DNA of 64,000 nt, from assembly GCF_001949145.1 (NCBI RefSeq), contig NW_019091364.1, forward strand, positions 1,352,677-1,416,676, in the 5' to 3' direction. The translations under genes were made by a program, and so were the position numbers. This document shows positions 1-11,800 of the stretch, piece after piece (the stretch's first letter is position 1; every line of letters starts with the position of its first letter). The stretch comes from Acanthaster planci. Its lineage: Eukaryota > Echinodermata > Asteroidea > Valvatida > Acanthasteridae. The notes under the pieces are model-generated. The model had not been told where the DNA came from, made no database searches, and saw only the letters and a list, made by a program, of their open reading frames with translations.

Positions 1-306
1 AAGGACAAAAGTATTATCTAAAGACAGAATGCTGTTACAGGGATAACTGATGAAATTTAACCATGAAACTAAACAAGATGTTACACCTCAGTATTACTTC
101 CAGTATTCAACAACTTACCAGAGTAATAAAAATTTCATTATTATTGGATGTTATCACGATTTAATGCATTTTGGCCGTAATAAACTGAAAAAAAAAAAAT
201 CCAGTAATTATTACACAAGGAGAGAGCTTCACAAAATCAAATGTCTCAGCAGATGCAGTGGAAAGAATTCTGTGCAAATTCACGAGCATGATTTCGTTTA
301 TTTCAG

Positions 307-540
307 ATCATTGCCTGCAACAAAGAGGCCGAGAAACTTGGTGCTCTCATCAACACGAGAAGCCCCATGGTGGTGTCCTACATGTACCTGTCACCTCTAC
401 TGGCAGCAAGTACCACCATGGTCAGAACTCAAATTGTACCCACGGCGGCAGCTCACACAGTATCCAGTAGTCTTGGGGTACTTCTGGTGTGCGGCATCAT
501 GGTAATAGTACTACAAAGATTTTCTTGCGGCAACAGGTGA
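307..540 (+). CDS. 3'-terminal exon of an unrecognised single-pass membrane protein (5' part outside window)
   Basis: An acceptor (TTTATTTCAG ending at 306) opens a 78-codon frame that ends at TGA 538-540. The peptide begins IIACNKEAEKLGAL, has a Ser/Thr/Ala-rich stalk, then one hydrophobic stretch (SSSLGVLLVCGIMVIVL) and a short basic tail ending in SCGNR. This is the shape of the C-terminus of a type I membrane protein with an almost absent cytoplasmic tail, or of a GPI-anchor precursor. Upstream exons lie left of the window, or in 1-306 where I see no convincing exon. I do not recognise the family. The exon call rests on the splice site, the open frame and the membrane segment only. Confidence 0.5.
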   Translation: MIACNKEAEKLGALINTRSPMVVSYMYLSPLLAASTTMVRTQIVPTAAAHTVSSSLGVLLVCGIMVIVLQRFSCGNR

Positions 541-756
541 CGCCGTGCATAGTTCATTAGTGTATAGTGTACAGACCGATATAGAATGTTTACGTTTTAT
601 GATGTATGTATATTCCTTCTGTATATATGTACTCCATAGCCTGAATATGTTTTGGGAAGATGACGACTGTGAAATAATAACGCTATTATATGTTTGTCTT
701 ACATGTACTGTGTCCAAATGTGTCCTAAGGTCTATAAAAAAGACACGCTACACTAC

Positions 757-922
757 GGGCAATTCACAATGGTGCGACTCCATGAGTTTGCAAGGCGTTG
801 ACCGATCACAAGGCGCGAAATCCGTCGACCCTTTCCAAATGGGTATTGGGTCGATGGATTTCGCGCACCGAGATTGGTCAATGTGTTGCAAACTCTTGGA
901 GGCGCGCTTTTGTGATTCACCC
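757..922. mobile_element. palindromic MITE, family 1 (GGGYRATTCAC ends)
   Basis: The two halves are reverse complements over roughly 75 bp each: GGGCAATTCACAATGGTGCG and CATGAGTTTGCAA on the left, GTTGCAAACTC and TTTTGTGATTCACCC on the right. They meet around the core GTCGACCC...GGGTCGAT. Related copies lie at 16916-17033 and, as a fragment, at 17421-17455. No transposase is encoded, so this is a non-autonomous element. I could not define the target-site duplication. Confidence 0.75.
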
Positions 923-3900
923 ATATTCAGAATAAGAAGACTAACAGGGGCACCTTTTCAATTCTGAAGAGTATATTAATATGAACATGAAAAGATTTCC
1001 GATGTCTGTCTCCAAAAGACATTTTAGGTGAATGTAATCAGAATGGATACCTGTTGTGTTTGTATTTATTCATTTAAAAAAAAAGTAAACATGCATGTTG
1101 AACAATTTATATAAAGACAGAATGTTATTTGTTACAGGCATGCTGAAGTTTTGTTGACTTGTTTTCCAATTAAATTTGTTTAATTTGGAGTGAAAGTACC
1201 CCATAGATAAAAAAAGATACGACAAAAAAAAATCAGTACAGTAAGGGAGTGTTTCAGAAGTCACTAACGTTCCCTTTCTACTGGACTGTTCCCAATGGAA
1301 CACTAGTGTTAGATTAGGGCATTCCCACATTGTTGGAACATTTTGATGGGAATGCTGTGTTCCCAGTGGAATGGCCACCTGTTCTGAAATGAGGACAAGG
1401 TGTTCTGAATGGAAGGTTCACTTGAACAGTTAAATATTTTCCAGTGAGGTCTAAGAAATGTATTAAAAAAAATCATGGCTTAAAATTCAACTAGCACAAA
1501 TTGAACATTTATGCATGTACGTCTTACATGTAAAATGGAAACCAGAAAGACGTGGAATGTTTGGCTTCAGGAGAGTGAAACCTAAGCATTTGTAGGGCAA
1601 TTGTTCCATTTTTTACAAGACAGCCACACTTTAATGAAAATTACTCTTCCTGTCTTGGAATGACTAAAACTAGACCCTTCCTGTGTCTTGGTACAGTACA
1701 TTCAACCCCTTGATATGAAACTGGATGGTTTCAGAGGGTGTAACGAGAAAGTGTGTGAACTCAACAGGCATGACGTTTGCACTTTGAGTAGTGGGCTGTA
1801 AATGAGGTTTTTCAGGAGACGCGGTGTTCCTGGCGTGAGTGATTGTAAATTGAAGGTGTCGGAATTTAACACAAAATCTGTTATCTGACAAGAAGTGTAT
1901 GGTCCAAACATCTACCTTGGCGATGCCACAACATAACTTTCTCTAAAGTAAAAGAACAAGCCATGTTTGTCCTTATTTAGAAACATGTTCATTTGTACTT
2001 TTGCCTTGTGTTGCCACTTTGAATGCGTGCATCCTCTCTACTCAAAAGCAACTTCCAACACCGGCTGTTCTGGCCATGCACAAACCTAAAAGTTGAAAGG
2101 ACAGTCACAGCCAGAGGATTCAAGTCAATGCAATTATGTGGTGTCTCCATAAACAATTAACACATTAACTGCCACAGGATGTGACAAGATGACAAAATTA
2201 CCGGCAACCTTCAGAAACCAGTATTTAACACCTTGGCATATGTATAAACTTCCAGGTAATTAACGGTGTGCACCTGCTGCCTATTTATATGGAAAGGCTT
2301 TTTTTTTTGTTGGATGGTGCTCTTAGTCACAGATCTGTGAACACAGATGTTCAACACTCCCTCAATTTTACTCTGTATTGTATTAAATCCTAACTGAAAT
2401 ATTCCAGAAACATTTTTCTTTATGGCTTCAGGTTTGAACCTTTAAGATAGTGATTTTAAGTAAATGTATTTCTTACTCCCATGCAGGTTCAATAAGGCTG
2501 AGTAGGGTAGGTTGGTCTATGAAGTCCTACCCACCCCTAACAAAATCCTTTTTTTCTTTTTCTTTTTTTTACAGAATTTATTACTTTTTAGCTGAGGTTT
2601 TAAAAACCTCCAAAAATTGAAAAAAGTCCGTATTTTTGTTAGCCGTTTTGAAATAGAGCATTTCTCATCTGCTTTGTCTTCCAACCGTAGCCAAGTTTTT
2701 CAACCCAAAAATGCTTTGTAGAGAACAAGTACAGACAACATGAACTTAAATCCCCAATTTTTGCAGGAACCGTTTGTATTCACGCAATGAACGATTCATA
2801 CAAAAGGCTGACACTGTTTTAAATATGTTTCTTAAATGATGCTTCACTGTTTGTCTGATGAGATGTAACCTGTTGTTTCTTGACGACCGATTCATTTGCA
2901 AGCAGCTACATTGTCAAATTTGTACATACACAATGTGTATTTTTCCTACTGCATTTCGAAGTGTTATTTGTACAGAGGTTTTAACCAAAGAACGTACAAA
3001 AGCCAAGTATCATGCTTTCCTAGCAAATTTCTCTTTTGCTGAATACTGAAAATTTGAACCATACAAAATAATGGAAATTATGAAATAAATTTTATGGCGA
3101 CTGTGTCACTTCTTAAAATATCATCATTGCATGTACATTACATGTTACGTACATTGGTGGATTCAGTTCACCAGTAAGTACTGTTCTCCTGGAGTGAGAA
3201 GGGCAAATAGATGAGAAGAAACGTTGCTCTGGATGTGGAAAAACACAGTAGCAAAGTCCTTGGAGTTGGCACAGCACGGTAGATAATGAAATACACCCTG
3301 GATCTGGAATGGCACTGCAGACATGGAATGCCCCTCTGGGCTAGGAACAGCAGTAGTGAGAACTAGGAACACTGCAGACAGGAAAAAAAAATTGCTGCTA
3401 GTTACTTAAGCATAAACGTTTGAATATTTACATTAATATTTTAGATTTAGGCTGACAGGGAGTGCACCTGTCTAGAAAGGTATTACCCGTTAATTAATTA
3501 TGGTTGGACAGTTTTCAAGCTTATCCGCATCAAGTCTGCATTGGCAAACTTCCTATTGATGCTCGAGCTAAATAAGGAATGAAAGCATGGGACAGCGGTG
3601 TGGCATGTACAGGATGTTCACTTGGTAAGGTACCGTCTGCAACATTCTCTGGAAGGGTCAAAGCACTTCAAGATAAGCTTCCAACATGCATATTCATGAT
3701 CAGCTTCCAACATGTATATTCATGATCTCAGTAAAAATGAGTAACATTCTGGCTGTGGGGCAAAATTACTATTCTTTTTATACAAACTAACTACAGTCTC
3801 GTTTTAAATAGTTTTCAAAACAATTAACCAAGATAAATAAGTTTTGTTCCTACATAACATATAAGGCTGTTAGGTACTTATGGGCACACAAACACTTTGA

Positions 3901-4703
3901 AATGAATTGAAGAAAAAGTGGAAAATAATTTCAAATAATTTCAAAACTAGGATTTTCATTGTTTCAATAAACCTTTTGACAAAATTGTACATATCATGAA
4001 AAAAAAAGCAGATGACCTTTGACATTTTTTAATAGAAGTTACTGACAATAACTGGCCACTGTTAATTCTGGCTCAGTTCCGCATCTCTTGCCACACCTCT
4101 TCAAAGATTACATCATTACAGTCTTATCATGATGCAGATCAAGTCCATGCATGATTTACTCGTATGCCCACAGTCTGAAAATCCAATTTGGCCTTTATCT
4201 CCAAGGAATTTATAAATGATTATTAACAACTTCCCAGAGTCCATTTTATGGGATGGCTTTGACAATAAGCAATGTGTGGATGAATCACTGGTACAAAATT
4301 GGAACAAGGTCATGGATCATGAAGTGACCATTTGTACTTCCTGAAGTAGATCAGCCCGTAGGCAGTAAGTTAAGGGGTAGATACAGCTGAGTTTTTTTTA
4401 AAGTGGAAATACGTGAGGGACAGGCCTGAGGGAGGAAGAAGAACAGATTTGGGGGAAGTGCCCCTCCACCATTTTCCCCCAAAAGACCATCTTTTTTATT
4501 TGAAGAGATCAGAACTTACCGATGACAGAAAGCTGACAGTTTTTTTTTTTTGGAAAAGCATCAACAGACCGATCCAGTAAGCCACTGTCAACATGGGCAC
4601 TTAAGACGTGCTCTTCTCCAGTGCCAACACCACATGTTCCATTTGAGGTGGGTCACGTGTGTATGGATAAATCACCATAAGCATAAATCACAGCAGTGAT
4701 TGG

Positions 4704-5030
4704 CTTCACCACTTGCTGCTGGGTGGTTTGAAAAAATGCAGTGCACATAATCGGGACTTTTCCCAAGATTTTTAGTTTTCAAAATTCTTCGAAAATTCAT
4801 CATTTCAATTAATGGATGTTCACGCCCACACGAATTACTGTCTGGTGGCCACTCTAGTCTGACAGACAAAATCTACTGACGCCCGAGTATTTCAGCCAGG
4901 CCTGCAGCCTTGTAAAAAGAGCCCAGATTGCGCGGTGTTATGTAACTTTCTTTTGTTCACGAACCTGGCACTGTGCGCTGCTGACCTCTTTTCAATAGGG
5001 GCCAGATTAGCTTGCAGCGGTGCTGTGTAT
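4704..5030. mobile_element. degraded copy of the piggyBac-like TTAA MITE (see 20740-21343)
   Basis: The sequence CACCACTTGCTGCTGGG through AGCCAGGCCTGCAGCCTTG, AAAAAGAGCCCAGATTG and ACCTCTTTTCAAT to GCAGCGGTGCTGTGT matches 20740-21060 in the same order and orientation, with scattered changes. The flanking TTAA is lost and the 3' half of the full element is missing or diverged. Confidence 0.65.
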
Positions 5031-5656
5031 ACTCTGTCTATAAGCTTTCATCAGAATTTGACAGAAAATAGTGGAAAAGTTCCCTTGCTGCATGAGGCAA
5101 AGAAGCATCAAACTATAAGTGGACGGAATGACTGGAAGGCGGTTGAAACAACTGACATCTGTCTCCTGGTATTGGGTAAAGTCTTTGAGGCCAAGGAGAT
5201 ATCGTGACAAGGCTAACTACTTGGAGGCTGTACTGACTAACAGAGTCTGATCCTTTGACACTTAACTCTCTCTCCCCGTGACCTTGTGCCAATCAACCAG
5301 CTGGTACCACTGTCATTAGTGGCGTCAATTACTGGGGCTGTTTGCCCCAGCGCCGGTGCAGACCTTACCAAACAGGTTCAGGCAAGCAGAATAATACTTA
5401 AGTGCCTTGCAGTAAATACTTCGATGGCTCGATCGGGATTGGTGAGCAGAGGGGTTACACCGTGCCAAAATGACACATATCCAACTTGCCACTTCAGGCT
5501 ATTTTAGTTGGCTTTTACTGAATTACTGCCTCGGATACTGAATATTAGTCTGCCAAGATTTAGTATGATAAAAGAAACCTGGAAATGACAACTCCCAAAA
5601 AAGGTGAGCTTGGCACCCTCGAGGTTAGCTTCAAACCATCAAAAAAACAAGAAATA

Positions 5657-5662
5657 TTTATT
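5657..5662 (-). promoter_or_regulatory. poly(A) signal of PSMC3IP
   Basis: TTTATT on the + strand reads AATAAA on the gene strand, about 140 nt beyond the PSMC3IP stop codon at 5801. It is the closest canonical signal downstream of that stop. Confidence 0.5.
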
Positions 5663-5800
5663 CCTGAGCCCTACAAAATAACTTCCACAAACAACTAGAA
5701 TAATACAGCACAACAGCTAGAACAAAAATCTTTCAGTATTTTGGTATTCCACTGAAAGCAATGTGAACCTACCTCTCTATTTCCATTCACACACTTCCCA

Positions 5801-8800
5801 TTAATCTGGAATGGTAACATTGTACTCTTCATCCGTCTCTAGTCCAACATCCTCCTAATATTAAAAAATGAAAGTGCCATCAGAAACATAAAAACTGTTA
5901 TAAAACACCAGCAAACCTCTTAGAGTTATTTTGAGTTTTAAAATGATGGAAATAAATTCAAATCGACAAACGGATCATAATTCATTGTGTTAGTATCTCA
6001 CATTCGTTTTGTACACGAGATGTGACCTTGTTGCACTAAGCTGACAAATTGTACGCCTCACCGAAAGAAAAAAAATTACCAGAGTGGTTGCTTGTATTAA
6101 AGATACAAACAATCACTGAATATGGAGGGTTTTGTCATCACAGCAATGAAATCAGCTCTGTTCTCGCTATAGCTAAAAATAACTCCCACACCACCCAAGA
6201 AGAACTGTCGGTGTCCGACTGTTGCATCTGACTCGGCTGGAACACAAGTTCTTTTTCTTTATTTTTCAGTCAAAAATAGTTATCAACTTACAAATAACTG
6301 CTTCTTGGTCTTGGGATAGCCTTCCAGAATTGCATTGACTATGTCCATTGTCTAGGAAGGAAACGAGCAATGAAAATCAGATATATGAAATTCAATGCCA
6401 AGCATCATATTATTTATTTTAATAAATGTGATTGAAGGGTTATTTCATATACAACTTTTTAAAAAGATAACATTTAATAAACTTGTTCCACTTGTTTTGA
6501 AGATGAGAAGACACATTTTTTCTTGAGTGCCTCTGTATTACATACCATCAATGTCTCATCTAGCCCATATGTCCTGAAGACTGGAAAAATGATTTGGACA
6601 GGCAGTTTTTCCTTGGCAAACACTTCACAAACCCCCATTGTTGACATTAATCTTAAACAGTGATGACCAAATGTTCACATTTCCATCCAAAAGACTGAAA
6701 GACTGGGCACAATAGAACTATAGGCTCAGATAGCACCAAGGGGTACCACCTCAAAGATCCAGTATCAAATTATAAATTTTATTGGTACTGGCCAGGTAGT
6801 TTTAACCTTTGCAGATGTGGCAATCTTAGATGAAACCCCATTACCGTTCTTTTTCTTTTCTTCCACTCCTTGACATATTTGGTTTGACTGGAGTAGATTC
6901 TGTCCTTCTCTTCTGGCGTGACATGATTTGTGGCTGACTTGATCGTTGCCAACTTCTCCCGATTGGACTTGATCTGTCAATTCAACGAAGCCCAGCGGAT
7001 TCAATCGAAAATCGTTACCCATTCCGATTCCCACTTCAATCAATTTAAATTGATAAGCCAGACATCAGTGAGTGGGAAGATTTTAGACAGGCCATTCACT
7101 CTTTGAAAGTGACGCTACACTATAAAAACTGGCACTCTCACTTTTTGTTACTCAGTACGCATAGGAAGAAATCTCAGTGTTCGGATCAAACTCACTGCAA
7201 GGGGTCAAAAGGTTGCCAGTATACTGCAGTACAGTCTCTTTTTCAAACCAGGCCAGCCTCACTCTTGTTTATGTGGATTAAAAGTATGATGTTATGGAAT
7301 CCACAGATGAAAAGCTTGTCAGTGCAATCTGTGTTTCCTATTAAATTTACCAATGCCCTTAGGCTGATCTGTTAGTTTGCACTTCATGGTGGAAATCATA
7401 ATTTAGGGGCTCAAACGTTTCGGCAACATTCATCTGAATCATCTTGGGCAACCATTCGTGGCTGTTCTATCTTTAACAAAATGTCATTTCAGAAATGAGA
7501 TTATCTGTGGATATTGCCATGTCTTTATCCACTCGCAACTTGGAAATGCGACAGAAAGTGGAGATCACTACTCTCTAACATAGGAAAATGAGTAAGCGGC
7601 CAGGATCAGTAAGTTTCTAAAAAGGACAAAATGAGTAACAGGAAGAGAGACCGAGTGGATGGATGCAGAGAGGAAATCTTAAGACCTAATGGCACCGACA
7701 GGGTAGTCTTGGAGAGAGATGATATACTGAAATGTAGATTGGGAAATTGAAAACGAAATGCTGCCAAGTGGTTTTTCGGAGTTTACTGATACGAGTTAAT
7801 GAGCATTGGCAGACCTTTACCAAACTGATGCACATAAAACAGTTTGATGATCCTNNNNNNNNNNNNNNNNNNNNNNNNNNNNNNNNNNNNNNNNNNNNNN
7901 NNNNNNNNNNNNNNNNNNNNNNNNNNNNNNNNNNNNNNNNNNNNNNNNNNNNNNNNNNNNNNNNNNNNNNNNNNNNNNNNNNNNNNNNNNNNNNNNNNNN
8001 NNNNNNNNNNNNNNNNNNNNNNNNNNNNNNNNNNNNNNNNNNNNNNNNNNNNNNNNNNNNNNNNNNNNNNNNNNNNNNNNNNNNNNNNNNNNNNNNNNNN
8101 NNNNNNNNNNNNNNNNNNNNNNNNNNNNNNNNNNNNNNNNNNNNNNNNNNNNNNNNNNNNNNNNNNNNNNNNNNNNNNNNNNNNNNNNNNNNNNNNNNNN
8201 NNNNNNNNNNNNNNNNNNNNNNNNNNNNNNNNNNNNNNNNNNNNNNNNNNNNNNNNNNNNNNNNNNNNNNNNNNNNNNNNNNNNNNNNNNNNNNNNNNNN
8301 NNNNNNNNNNNNNNNNNNNNNNNNNNNNNNNNNNNNNNNNNNNNNNNNNNNNNNNNNNNNNNNNNNNNNNNNNNNAGCTACTTAAGCACAAAATTTGCTT
8401 TAAAAAACTTTGCTTAATAAACAAAGGTTACCAGCTCAAACTCTATCTGATAGTCATGCTAACAAAAAAACAGCTAACTACAATCCCAAAACAATCTACA
8501 TAACATGGAGTTTTGGCTGGTTACCTGATTTATCAAGTAAGGTGTTTTTTTTGCGCTTAAAGCAAATTTCATGCTTAAGCAACTGTATGAAATTGGCCCC
8601 TGGGTATTATCCTGAAAGCAAGATGTAGTTCCGTCTGAGTAATAGGCCATGCAGAGAGTCTTAGGTGGCCGAGCTTTGGGTAGCACTTTCATTGCCATTA
8701 TTGGCACACACATTTACCGAGGTGATGCTCCAATCACCAACACTGTTCATAATGTCATACTCAATCATACTCGTCACGGTCATGGTAACAGGTTTAACAA

Positions 8801-11800
8801 ACTCCTTGTCACTGATGCAGGACTGTCCCATCTACAGGGATTAAGGAGTGTTCCCCCGACCCGATTGTAAAATCAAAGTTTCATCCCACTTTTGGATCCC
8901 TTGTTATACTAGTATCCTTGTCCAGAAAGTTCCAACATCGTCATCGTCGTCAATGCCATCAATACTGTCACCACTGTCATCATCCCCCCCTCCCGTTTGA
9001 CGTTAAAGCTTATTATTAAGGTCATTCACTGACCTTGTTCCTGCTGCTTGCAAGTACTTTGTGACTTCTGGAGTTTATCTTGGAGCTCCTTGATTTGGCT
9101 GTCCATAGTTTTCAACTCTGATTCATTCACTTCAGGAAACTGGCTCTGCGTGTACATGTATGCGGAGAAAAATACCATAAAGTAAGTCTCGTTTTTCCTC
9201 CCGTCTCATACCGGCTTTTCTGTAGCCGTAGCCGTAACCTCTGAGGTTTAGTGTAAATGACATAGAAGTTTGTTAGGTTTGGCCAAAATCCAACAAGAAA
9301 ATTAGAAAGTATGTGGTTTTCAGCGAGTGTTGCGTAATGGTTTTAGAGCAATTGGACCAAATGAGAAATCCCCCAAATGTAGTGATTGCTGCAGATAGAA
9401 GCATAACTGAATCATCAATTCTTCACATGAAACAGGAGTAGATGTAGTTTTTGAGATGGGATAATTACCTGATCAGCCACATACACCTTCTGTTTCCCAT
9501 AAACTTTTTCCTTGATCTTTCCATTCTGAGCAAGATCCTCCAGTGCCCTAACAACAGCCTGAAAAAACAGTAAAAATATATAGCTGTTGACAATTTATCA
9601 TAAGCACTTCTGGTATTTTTTTCCAACACTGTAAACTTTGGATCAGACATTCTGCACCTGCTGTCATCATTCACATTACTCTCCTTCTTACCAGGGCAAA
9701 TTTTCAAAGTCCACCTGAAGCATATATGATTTTTGATTCACCCTGTACATATGGGTCACATGTCTGAATAAAAGCTTGGAATAAAAGTGTCTGTCTAGTG
9801 GCTGAGCGGAAACGGCCAAATGGTCCAGCAGACAAGGGGTCAAGAGGAAGTTTTGATAATTGGGGGAGGTTGCTGGGTGGAGATTGTAAAGTAAGCAAAA
9901 CTTGGCAAGCGAACATGCAGCACCCACCTGTTCCTTTTGTAACAATTAAGTTGGAATTTGCAGTATGTTTCTGCGGATGGTAACAAAGAGAAATGGGAAA
10001 CTACCATAGAAGGGTAGCTTTGGGTGGTCAATCACACCCTTAATTCCACCTCAACATGGAGGCAGAAATCTTACTGATTATTATTAACTTTTACATTAAA
10101 GCAAATATCTAAAAAAGTTCTTTCCTGAAATGGCACCATACAATTTGCCCAATATAATTTCTTTCTTCGAGCTTTTAATCTTTTTGAGCTGGTCTCAACA
10201 CCAGACATATCCCTGAATTTCTTGGATTTTCAACAGCTCAACTATCCCTCGTAGTCTTAATAAAAAAATAGATCTATCAATTAGTTGTGTTCTCGGTGTT
10301 CAGGTTTCCTGCAGTACTGAGTTGATCTGAACCGAGACAGATAGAAAACTGAGATAATTAACCAAACCACCTGTCCTCGTTTTCAGACCCACAAAATGGT
10401 ACTGGTAGGCTAACCTGTTTAAACCTCTGACAACCAGAGGCACTTTACTTGATACTTTGAAATGGAATATAATCAGCATGAACTTGTGCAATCAATCACT
10501 AAGCACATAAGCCTGTGTATGCTTCCTTGCCTGGAATGGTCTTGTTGATTATTGGGTAATACATCATGTGTCATGCATTTGGCCAACAGCTGGCCCTAGC
10601 TTTTGACAAACACATAATTCTACATGATAAGAGTAATGAGTGAATATACATTCTTGTCGAACACCGGAGATTCAAAATGACCTGACAACGTACAAGTACA
10701 TAAAAAAAATTTAGGAAAAATGTTGTGCTTCCTTCAGACTGCATCTGGCAAAGGTCAATTGGAGAGCGTCCTCGTAAGAGAAGACATGCCAGTGCTGGTT
10801 TGAAAAGGCCAAGGGGCTTTTTGGCAGGTTGTGAATAAAAGAAAAACTGCAATGGCATTTTAGCAGGCAGTCATGGGAACTTTTTTAGTCCATAAGTTTT
10901 AGTCCACTGTCCATTTACAATGTAGTCCGATGATAAATAATCAAGGCGACAAAATGCAAAGCAACATAAGACCTGTTCATTGTTTCAACAATTCCAATTC
11001 CAATTCCTGATGCCACAGGCATTTAATGTCAACTTTAGTCTGAAGAATGTCTAAGGCAAAACTGGCACTGTCCTATTCCTTACATGTGAGCGGCAGTAAA
11101 CGCACCACAAACTTTCTACCTTTACACACAAGGAAGGAACAAATTTCTGCTGCTAAAAGAAGAGAACTCAGGGTCATAGTTATTAGGGATGATCCAAGGA
11201 GAAGGGAACAGGTGGTTTGAAATGGAGAATCAATGAGTTTTCACTTCCAGCGTGTGGCTAACTTTAAAACGTTCTATTTCCATTTGGCACATTCAAACAA
11301 TTTTTTCTCACTTTTATATAAACTGATTGTAATGTGTAAGAAATGATTTCATTTTTCATGACTTAGATTTCCATGGTTTTAGCAAATTGTCATTAACCTG
11401 CCTTTACATGCTGGCTGAGAAACATGTTCCAGTTCACCACATTTGACAGCAGCTTGTTTGTACTAACTGATCAAATTAATGACTGGGAATCGAGATCATT
11501 GATCAAGTGGCTCCCAAAGTTTTACACATAATCTTTTGGATACCACCTATTGATGAAGGAGACACCAAAGGTGTTGGTTCAGCATATAGCATTAACTGAA
11601 TGAATAACTATTTACCCAATGCAGGCATTTCTAACACTTACTGCTGGATGCATATTAAACAATTGTGCATAGTTAACACATGCTTTTTTACACACCAATG
11701 CCTGAAACCAGCTATAAAAACCTGATTTGTGAACAAGATTTTAGCAGTATGTACAATCATTAATTCCCCTGTTTAATAATGTGAAATCAACTTGAAATGT

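Larger units (their letters stand above)
541..5800. other. intergenic stretch with repeats, no gene recognised
   Basis: This stretch separates the + strand membrane-protein exon from the 3' end of PSMC3IP. I found no exon with both good splice sites and a recognisable peptide. It contains a palindromic MITE near 757-922 and a degraded copy of a TTAA-type element near 4704-5030. The longer open frames here fall inside or next to these repeats and look accidental. Confidence 0.5.

Noticed and set aside
545-967. 140-codon frame following the first exon
   Set aside because: It lies beyond the stop of the membrane-protein exon and runs through a palindromic MITE.
4935-5207. 90-codon frame on the + strand
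   Set aside because: It starts inside the degraded TTAA-type element and is not conserved in the second copy at 20740-21343.
7747-8503. Three long open frames of more than 200 codons around 7747-8503
   Set aside because: They are almost entirely translated N from the assembly gap.
8930-9000. Trinucleotide-like CATCGTCATCGTCGTCAA stretch, considered as a CRISPR or satellite array
   Set aside because: It is a short imperfect microsatellite with no spacer structure.
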